A DNA stretch of 64,000 bases from Acrocarpospora phusangensis. GTDB taxonomy: Bacteria > Actinomycetota > Actinomycetes > Streptosporangiales > Streptosporangiaceae. Every line of letters begins with the position of its first letter. The stretch's first letter is position 1. Position numbers and translations under genes: made by a program. The notes under the pieces were generated by a model that worked only from the letters and a program-made list of their open reading frames with translations, was not told where the DNA came from and did not search any database. The stretch lies in the NCBI RefSeq assembly GCF_016862995.1, contig NZ_BOOA01000033.1, positions 29,128-93,127 on the forward strand, written 5' to 3'. Positions 58,682-64,000 of the stretch are shown piece by piece.

Positions 58682-59905
58682 TCATCGGCGAGTCGCCACG
58701 GACTGGTAGTCACGCACCGGGACCTCGTCGTGCAGGCGCAGCACGCCGCCGCCGAGTCTGGACGCGGCACGGGCGACCGGCGCCGGCAAGCGGTCGATGA
58801 TCCGGATCCCGGCCACCATGCCGGTCAGGGCCCGGCTGCTCCCGGGGATCAGCCGCTTGGCCGCCCCGACCGCGAACCTCCGGCTGCGCCGTACATAGTC
58901 GCCCAGCTCACGCTCGTACGCGGCGAACGCCCGTAGGTGGTCCCCGCCCGCCTCGGCCAGTTCCCCCGCCAGCACGTACGCGCCGACGATCGCGATGCTC
59001 GTGCTGCCGCCCACGGCCGGCCCCGGCGAGTACCCCGCGTCGCCCACCAGGCTGACCCGCCCGCGTGACCAGGTCGGCATGCGCAGCTGGGTGACCGAGT
59101 CGAAGTAGAACGTGGGCGCGGTGTCCAGCATCTCCATGAGCCGGGGGACCTCCCAGCCGAGCCCGTCCAGGTGTTCGCGGAGCAGGTCCTTCTGGCGGGC
59201 CGCGTCCCGGTGGTGGTAGTCGAGTTCCCGTTCCGGCCGGAACATGAACAGGCCGCGGGCGTCGTCCATGCGCGTGTCGCCGTACACGGCGGCCATTCTG
59301 TTCACGCCGACGACGCCTTCGACGCGTCCGCGCAGGCCGAGGTAGTTGGGCATGGACATGACCGCGAGGTAGGCCCCGATCCAGGTGGTGAACGCCGACT
59401 CCGGGCCGAAGACGAGGCGGCGCACGTTGGAGTGCAGGCCGTCGGCGCCGATCACCAGGTCGAACTCGCGGGCGGGCCCGTTCTCGAAGGTGACCTCGAC
59501 GCCGCCGGGGTGCTCGCGCAGCGCCGCGATGGAGTCGCCGAACAGGTATTCCGCGCGGTCGCGGGTGGCGTCGTAGAAGACTTCGCTGAGGTCGTCCCGC
59601 ATGATCTCGATGTGCTGGTCGGAGAAGGTGGTGATGAGCTTGCCGACCCGGAGCCGGTGCGTGCGCTCGCTGCCCTCCCGCCGCAGGGAGAGGAGTTCGG
59701 TCCCGGTCTTGCGGGCTTCGAGTTCGGCGAGCACGCCCATCTTCCCGGCGATGCGCGTCGCCGGGCGGAACAGGTCGACCGCGTGGCCGCCCGCCTTGCG
59801 CAGGGCGGGGGCGCGTTCGACGAGGGTGACGTCGAATCCGTACCGGCTCAGCCAGTACGCGAGGACGGGACCGGCGACGCTGGCGCCGGAGATCAGAATC
59901 CGCAT
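58682..59905 (-). CDS. FAD-dependent aromatic-ring-type monooxygenase
   Basis: 407 residues. The FAD-binding start is ILISGASVAGPVLAYWLSRYG (GxGxxG with Ser/Ala variation), followed by LVERAPALRKAGG, the DG motif FDLVIGADGLHSNVRR and the GD motif GRVSLVGDAGYSPGPAVGGS. Group A flavin hydroxylase of the PHBH/TetX type. Substrate unknown. ATG 59905 is divergent from a TetR gene; two palindromes between them suggest inducible control. Confidence 0.92.
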   Translation of the reverse strand: MRILISGASVAGPVLAYWLSRYGFDVTLVERAPALRKAGGHAVDLFRPATRIAGKMGVLAELEARKTGTELLSLRREGSERTHRLRVGKLITTFSDQHIEIMRDDLSEVFYDATRDRAEYLFGDSIAALREHPGGVEVTFENGPAREFDLVIGADGLHSNVRRLVFGPESAFTTWIGAYLAVMSMPNYLGLRGRVEGVVGVNRMAAVYGDTRMDDARGLFMFRPERELDYHHRDAARQKDLLREHLDGLGWEVPRLMEMLDTAPTFYFDSVTQLRMPTWSRGRVSLVGDAGYSPGPAVGGSTSIAIVGAYVLAGELAEAGGDHLRAFAAYERELGDYVRRSRRFAVGAAKRLIPGSSRALTGMVAGIRIIDRLPAPVARAASRLGGGVLRLHDEVPVRDYQSVATRR

Positions 59906-59919
59906 GCGCGTTGTCCTTA

Positions 59920-59958
59920 CTTACCGGAAGGTCAATTGCTTACCTAACGGATGGTAAG
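59920..59958. promoter_or_regulatory. TetR operator-like palindromes between monooxygenase and TetR genes
   Basis: CTTACC-taacggat-GGTAAG (59939-59958), perfect 6-bp arms, preceded by a weaker copy CTTACC-ggaa-GGTCAA (59920-59935). AT-rich relative to surroundings and placed to block both divergent promoters. Confidence 0.65.
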
Positions 59959-59986
59959 TCCCGAAGAGTTCCCGCGCGACGGCGGT

Positions 59987-59992
59987 TAGTCT
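59987..59992 (+). promoter_or_regulatory. -10 hexamer of a probable leaderless promoter
   Basis: TAGTCT, 6 nt (TGGCCT), then ATG 59999 of the TetR regulator. Confidence 0.55.
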
Positions 59993-59998
59993 TGGCCT

Positions 59999-60523
59999 AT
60001 GACGAGGCCTTCGGACACCAAGAGCCGCATTCAGGAGGTGGCGCGCGAGCTGTTCCTGCGGCAGGGCGTGCAGCACACCAGCCTGCGGCAGATCTCCGAA
60101 CGGCTCGGGATCACCAAACCCGCCCTCTACTACCACTTCAACTCGCGGGAGGCCCTGCTCCGGAGCGTCGTCCAGCCGCTGATCGACGAGCTGGAGAACT
60201 TCATCGCGGAGCGGCGGCCGGGACCCCCGGAGGAGCTGCTGGCGGACTACTTCGATCTCGCCTGGCGGCACCGGGACGTGCTCATGATGATCGTCTCGGA
60301 TCTCACGGTGCTGACCGAACTCGACCTGGTCAGCCGCATGCTGGCCTGGCGGGAGAGCCTCATCACGCTCCTGGTCGAACCGGGGGCCGGGCCGGCGGCG
60401 CGCATCCACGCGACCGTGGCGGCCGGCGGGCTCTCCGACTGCGTCGTGCAGTACGCGGAGCTGCCGTTCGAGGAGGTCAAGACGGCCGCGGTCGAGGCGG
60501 CGGTGGCGGCGCTGAAGCCGTAG
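59999..60523 (+). CDS. TetR-family repressor
   Basis: 174 residues. Helix-turn-helix RIQEVARELFLRQGVQHTSL, RQISERLGITKPALYYHFNS and REALLRSVVQPLIDEL. The C-terminal domain (LADYFDLAWRHRDVLMMIVS) is unlike that of the TetR at 57419. Divergent from the flavin monooxygenase with CTTACC/GGTAAG palindromes in the 93-bp gap, so it likely represses the monooxygenase and itself until a substrate binds. Confidence 0.94.
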   Translation: MTRPSDTKSRIQEVARELFLRQGVQHTSLRQISERLGITKPALYYHFNSREALLRSVVQPLIDELENFIAERRPGPPEELLADYFDLAWRHRDVLMMIVSDLTVLTELDLVSRMLAWRESLITLLVEPGAGPAARIHATVAAGGLSDCVVQYAELPFEEVKTAAVEAAVAALKP

Positions 60524-60624
60524 GGCCGCGCGGCAAGGTCCCGCAAAGACGGCATATTTGTCTACTTATGTCGTGATTCCTCCTGGTTTGCGAGGGGCAG
60601 ATTTCGTGTGACAAGGGGGATCAA

Positions 60625-60924
60625 ATGATCAAAATGATGCGCGAGAACGGTCTCACCTCCCAGCACATGTACCTCGCCGGCTTCGCCTCCGTCGCACTCT
60701 CCGCCACCACCTGGCTCATGTCCAACCTCAACCAGGGACGGGGCATGAGCCGTACCGACCACTGGGGCATCTTCATGGGCGAATGGGCGCCCACCTTCTT
60801 CGCGCTGGGAATCGCGCTCCGGCTCGAAGAGATGCAGGACGGCAGACACGACATGATGGGCAAATCCCGGGAAGGCATGGAACGGCAGATGGCGGGCAAC
60901 GCCCGAATGTCCTCCCCGGCCTGA
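60625..60924 (+). CDS. Small membrane protein of unknown function
   Basis: 99 residues; ATG 60625 has AAGGGGGATC upstream. Two hydrophobic spans (MYLAGFASVALSATTWLMS and GIFMGEWAPTFFALGIALRL) are joined by a short loop SNLNQGRGMSRTDHW. The Met-rich C-terminus (MQDGRHDMMGKSREGMERQM) is probably cytoplasmic. I have seen this general layout in conserved actinomycete hypotheticals but know no function. Probably monocistronic, ending at a hairpin (60934). Confidence 0.8.
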   Translation: MIKMMRENGLTSQHMYLAGFASVALSATTWLMSNLNQGRGMSRTDHWGIFMGEWAPTFFALGIALRLEEMQDGRHDMMGKSREGMERQMAGNARMSSPA

Positions 60925-60933
60925 GCGCCGCCG

Positions 60934-60962
60934 TCGCGGGTGGGCCGACCGCCCGCCCGCGA
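60934..60962 (+). terminator. Hairpin between membrane protein and methyltransferase genes
   Basis: TCGCGGGTGGGC and GCCCGCCCGCGA pair over 12 bp (one T:G) around CGACC, 9 bp after the stop at 60924 and directly before the next gene's -10 hexamer. Confidence 0.6.
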
Positions 60963-60963
60963 C

Positions 60964-60969
60964 TAGCCT
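60964..60969 (+). promoter_or_regulatory. -10 hexamer of a probable leaderless promoter
   Basis: TAGCCT, 6 nt (GCTCGG), then GTG 60976 of the methyltransferase, the same hexamer and spacing as at 12203. Confidence 0.55.
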
Positions 60970-60975
60970 GCTCGG

Positions 60976-61746
60976 GTGGCCGCAGACCGCACGACCCTCC
61001 GCCAGACCTTCGACACCGACCCCGGACGGTACGACCGGGCCAGGCCCGGCTATCCCCCCGAACTCTTCGACCGGTTGCCGGACGGCCGCGTCCTGGAGAT
61101 CGGCTGCGGCACCGGCCAGGCCACCGAACCCCTGGCCGCGCGAGGCCACCCGGTCGTCGCCGTCGAACTGGGCGCGGGACTGGCCGCGTTCACCCGGCGC
61201 AAACTCGCCCGGTTCCCCGCGGTCGAGGTGGTCACCGCGGACTTCGAGACCTGGCCACTCCCGGAAGAGCCCTTCGACCTCGTGCTCGCCGCCACGTCCT
61301 TCCACTGGCTGGACCCGGCCACCCGCGTCGCCAGGGCCGCCCGCGCCCTGCGCCCCGGCGGCGTGCTCGCCACCGTCTCCACCCACCACATCGCCGGCGG
61401 CACCCGCCGGTTCTTCGCCGACGCGCAGACGTGCTACCTGCGATTCGATCCCGACACCCCGCCGGACCTGCGACTCCAGTCCCCCGACGAGATCCCCGTG
61501 GACAGCGCCGAGATCGACGCCTCCCCCGACTTCGGCCCCGCCGTCTTTCACCGGTACGAGTGGGACAAGCCCTACTCCACCCAGGAGTACCTCGACGTCC
61601 TGTCCACGTACTCCAACCACATCGCCCTGCCGGACGACGCGAGGACCGGCCTGCTGAACTGCCTCGCCACCCTCATCGACCGCGACCACGGCGGCAGGAT
61701 CGTGAAGCGCTACATGACCGAGCTGCGTCTCGCCGAACGCCTCTGA
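60976..61746 (+). CDS. Class I SAM-dependent methyltransferase
   Basis: 256 residues. Motif I is VLEIGCGTGQATEPLAARGH, with an acidic residue at the end of strand 2 (VVAVELG) and motif IV-like FDLVLAATSFHWLDPATRVA; ALRPGGVLATVSTHH is motif VI. The N-terminal FDTDPGRYDRARPGYPPELF is characteristic of the small-molecule (UbiE/Coq5-like Methyltransf_11) group. Substrate unknown. It ends at a perfect hairpin shared with the convergent glycosidase gene. Confidence 0.93.
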   Translation: MAADRTTLRQTFDTDPGRYDRARPGYPPELFDRLPDGRVLEIGCGTGQATEPLAARGHPVVAVELGAGLAAFTRRKLARFPAVEVVTADFETWPLPEEPFDLVLAATSFHWLDPATRVARAARALRPGGVLATVSTHHIAGGTRRFFADAQTCYLRFDPDTPPDLRLQSPDEIPVDSAEIDASPDFGPAVFHRYEWDKPYSTQEYLDVLSTYSNHIALPDDARTGLLNCLATLIDRDHGGRIVKRYMTELRLAERL

Positions 61747-61753
61747 AGCACGA

Positions 61754-61784
61754 GTCCCGGCCGCCGGGGTCCGGCGGCCGGGAC
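61754..61784. terminator. Bidirectional terminator between methyltransferase and glycosidase genes
   Basis: GTCCCGGCCGCCGG and CCGGCGGCCGGGAC form a perfect 14-bp stem with loop GGT between convergent stop codons (61746 and 61793). Confidence 0.8.
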
Positions 61785-61792
61785 GGCCGTGG

Positions 61793-64000
61793 TCAGGACT
61801 GGTAGACCTCGAACTCGGAGAGCTGTCCGGCCGGCCAGCCGGTGTTGCCGGTGATGTTCAGCCGGACGTACCGGGTGGAGGTGCCCGCGAACGTGATGGT
61901 GACGGTGTTGCCGGTGGCGGGGTTGAAGACGTAGCCGGCCGAGCCGGCGATCGTGGTGAACGAGGAGCCGTTCGTGCTGCCCTGCACCGACAGCGTCTGC
62001 GTACGCGTCTGCCAGGCCGACGGGGGCGGCAGTTTGAGCACGAGCCTGCCGACGGTCACGGCCGCGCCCAGGTCCACCTGGATCCACTGCGGGAAGGCGT
62101 TGTTGGCGCTCTCCCAGTACGAGCCCGCGTCCCCGTCCACCGCGTTGCCGGACGAGAAGTTCTGGGTGTGGCTGCTCTCTGCGGTGGGCTTGCCGCGGGC
62201 CAGGTTGGTGTTGGGCGCGGCGTCGGTGGTGACGTTGAGCGCGGCGGACGGGGAGGAGGTGTTCCCGGCCGCGTCCAGGGCGACCACGGTGAAGCTGTAG
62301 GCGGTGGCCGGGGTGAGGCCGGTGAGGGTGGCGGTGGTGCCGGTCGGCGTGGCCACGGTCGTGCCGTTCTGCCTGACCTGGTAGCCGGCCACGCCGACGT
62401 TGTCGGTGGAGGCGCTCCAGGACAGCGCGACGGTGGTGGCGGTCTTGCCGGTCAGGGCGAGGTTGCCGGGCGTGGTGGGCGGCTGGTTGTCGCCGGTGAC
62501 CGTGGTGCCGTACACCTCGAACTCGGCGAGTTGGGCGGCGGGCCAGCCGGTGTTGGCGGTGAACGTCAGCCGGACGTACCGGGCGGTTCCCGAGCCGATG
62601 GTGATCGTGGCGGTGTTTCCGGTGGCGGGGTTGAACGTGAGCGACGTCGGGCCGGCGAAGGTGGTGAACGTGCTGCCGTTGGTGCTGCCCTGGACCTGGA
62701 CGGTCTGGTTGCGTGTGCCCCAGGCGGGCTGCGGCGGCAGCTTGAGCACCACCCGGCCGACGGTCGCGGTCGCGCCCAGATCGACCTGGATCCACTGCGG
62801 GAAGGCGTTGTTGGCGCTCTCCCAGTACGAGCCGGCGTTGCCGTCCACGGCGTTGGACGGGGGGAAGCCCGGGTTGGTGCTGCTCGCGGTGACCGGCTTG
62901 CCGCGGGCCAGGTTGGGGTTGGGATCGACCACGAGCGTCGGGGCGGTGGGCCGGACCGGGGTGAGGGCGATCTGGCCCTTCAGCATGCGGCCGCCGTCGC
63001 CGGTCAGGCGCAGGTAGTAGTCCGAGGAGCAGGCCGTGCCGTCCTCGTCGAGGGCGAGCAGGCCCGAGTTGGCGGGCACGGTCGCGAGGGTCTCGGCCGT
63101 CTTGGCGATCTGGTTGCCCTCGTTGAACTCGTCGAACATCGAGATGTAGATGCCCTGGCAGCCGCCCCGGATGACGTTGTAGAACTGCCGCCACATGAAG
63201 TCGCCGTGCGCGCGGTGCCGGGCGGTCACCTCACCGGGCATCACGCACGGCTGGTAGTCGATGCCCCGCGCGTTGCAGTGCGCCTGGTCCGGCAGGATCA
63301 GGTTGGTGTAGTGGTTGTCGGCCTCGCCGATGTTCTTGATCCGGCCCACCATCCAGGGCGAGATCATGTCGTACGCGTTGTAGACGTCGATGAAGCCGGG
63401 GCGGGAGTCGTTGATGCCCTGCCGCCAGTGTGTCGGCACGCCGCCCATCACGTAGCAGCCCTGGGCCTTGAACCAGTTGACGACGTCCAGGCAGGGCGCG
63501 GGGGCGAACGGGCGGCTGGGCTCGCTGAAGCCGAAACCCCACAGGCCGACGACGGGCTTGCCGTTCTGCCTGGCGTACATGGGGGAGGCGACGTGGGCGG
63601 ACATCTTGGTGAGCCAGTCGGTCTTGACCTCGGACTGCATGTTCAGCCAGTCGGTGAGGTCGTACATGACGTACCACTTGATGCCGTTGGCCTCGGCCGA
63701 CTGCCGTACCTTCTGGGCCATGGCGTCCCGGGTGGGGCCCTCCGCGCCGTTGGGATTGAAGCGCTGCAACGCGGCTGTGTCGATCTTGTATTCGCGCATC
63801 CAGCGGAAGTGCGTGTCGACGGTCTGCTGGTCCCAGCTGGAGAAGAGCGTGGCGGGCTGGCCGTTGTTGAGGTTGGCGTACGCGGTGACGTAACTGTTGG
63901 TGTACTCCCGCATGTCGGGCCAGGCCACGATGGTGTTGTTGCCCGGCGACGGCGGCACCTGGTTGTTGTTGCCGCTCCAGTGCCACCAGGCGTTGATCGG
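61793..64000 (-). CDS. Large secreted glycoside hydrolase (GH71/GH99-like) with two discoidin domains and FN3; N-terminus outside window
   Basis: Enters from beyond the right edge (the frame is open to position 64000, reading PINAWWHWSGNNNQ) and ends at 61793; at least 735 residues. Domains in order: a TIM-barrel-like hydrolase of the xylosidase/arabinosidase GH99-like type (FSSWDQQTVDTHFRWMREY, WYVMYDLTDW, VVGLWGFGFSEPSRPF, GIYISMFDEFNEGNQIAKT); a first F5/8 type C module (NLARGKPVTASST ... NNAFPQWIQVDLGA); a fibronectin type III domain (PPTTPGNLALTGKTATTVAL); and a second F5/8 C module ending AGQLSEFEVYQS. The DEFNEG Asp/Glu are candidate catalytic residues. Certainly exported in family members, acting on plant or microbial polysaccharide; exact specificity unknown. 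Confidence 0.9.
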   Translation of the reverse strand, partial: PINAWWHWSGNNNQVPPSPGNNTIVAWPDMREYTNSYVTAYANLNNGQPATLFSSWDQQTVDTHFRWMREYKIDTAALQRFNPNGAEGPTRDAMAQKVRQSAEANGIKWYVMYDLTDWLNMQSEVKTDWLTKMSAHVASPMYARQNGKPVVGLWGFGFSEPSRPFAPAPCLDVVNWFKAQGCYVMGGVPTHWRQGINDSRPGFIDVYNAYDMISPWMVGRIKNIGEADNHYTNLILPDQAHCNARGIDYQPCVMPGEVTARHRAHGDFMWRQFYNVIRGGCQGIYISMFDEFNEGNQIAKTAETLATVPANSGLLALDEDGTACSSDYYLRLTGDGGRMLKGQIALTPVRPTAPTLVVDPNPNLARGKPVTASSTNPGFPPSNAVDGNAGSYWESANNAFPQWIQVDLGATATVGRVVLKLPPQPAWGTRNQTVQVQGSTNGSTFTTFAGPTSLTFNPATGNTATITIGSGTARYVRLTFTANTGWPAAQLAEFEVYGTTVTGDNQPPTTPGNLALTGKTATTVALSWSASTDNVGVAGYQVRQNGTTVATPTGTTATLTGLTPATAYSFTVVALDAAGNTSSPSAALNVTTDAAPNTNLARGKPTAESSHTQNFSSGNAVDGDAGSYWESANNAFPQWIQVDLGAAVTVGRLVLKLPPPSAWQTRTQTLSVQGSTNGSSFTTIAGSAGYVFNPATGNTVTITFAGTSTRYVRLNITGNTGWPAGQLSEFEVYQS

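Noticed and set aside
1..64000. Integrated phage, insertion sequence, attachment site, tRNA or rRNA
   Set aside because: No transposase, integrase or phage structural genes and no recognisable tRNA or rRNA sequence were found on either strand.

Overview
The window is high-GC DNA with strongly GC-ending codons, several leaderless-type promoters, three MalT-like LuxR ATPase regulators, ECF sigma factors, two-component pairs and many secreted carbohydrate-active proteins. This is the profile of a large actinomycete chromosome; a Streptosporangiaceae-like genus such as Nonomuraea is my inference from overall style, not a demonstrated assignment. I see no rRNA, tRNA, phage, transposase or CRISPR.

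Left part (1-20.5 kb): two paralogous LuxR-type ATP-dependent regulators (1-1846, cut by the window edge, and 8535-11474) flank a small secreted protein, a secreted ThuA-ricin protein, an ECF sigma factor with a serine hydrolase, and a secreted GDSL lipase-lectin. Two NarL-type two-component systems follow (12215-14019 and 15373-16842). The second one's response regulator has lost its DNA-binding domain at the junction with an apolipoprotein N-acyltransferase-like gene. An ECF41-type sigma factor (16973) is followed by a near-consensus ECF41 promoter, an orphan kinase core and an NAD(P)-binding epimerase-like protein. A leaderless ArsR-SRPBCC pair closes the section.

Centre (20.5-35.4 kb): a coherent galactoside-utilisation locus. 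The leftward operon 35394-27621 encodes a GH97 glycosidase, a lipoprotein sugar-binding protein, two ABC permeases and a GH36 alpha-galactosidase. A second leftward set, 26623-20562, encodes an SDR dehydrogenase, galactonate dehydratase, a mutarotase-like protein, a 2-keto-3-deoxy-phospho-sugar aldolase, a PfkB sugar kinase and an SMP-30 lactonase. Together these supply every step of an oxidative De Ley-Doudoroff route from alpha-galactosides to pyruvate and glyceraldehyde 3-phosphate. An AraC regulator sits between the two sets. The catabolic set is interrupted by unusual tandem-repeat DNA (22379-22560 and 23221-23928).

Right part (35.6-64 kb): a very large P-type ATPase carrying a degenerate second ATPase-like half, preceded by a structured leader and a tiny amphipathic protein and followed across the promoter region by a Met/His-rich membrane protein; a third LuxR ATPase with two alpha/beta hydrolases; GNAT, SDR and LysR genes; a sulfatase-sulfotransferase pair (the LysR/sulfatase convergent 3' junction is triplicated); an ECF sigma/membrane partner; a secreted phytase-like esterase; an XRE/aldo-keto reductase divergon; an MFS/TetR divergon with striking operator repeats; a lone secreted CBM2; a monooxygenase/TetR divergon; a methyltransferase; and, running off the right edge, a large secreted glycosidase with discoidin and fibronectin III domains.

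Convergent gene pairs are commonly separated by long GC-rich hairpins that look like bidirectional terminators.
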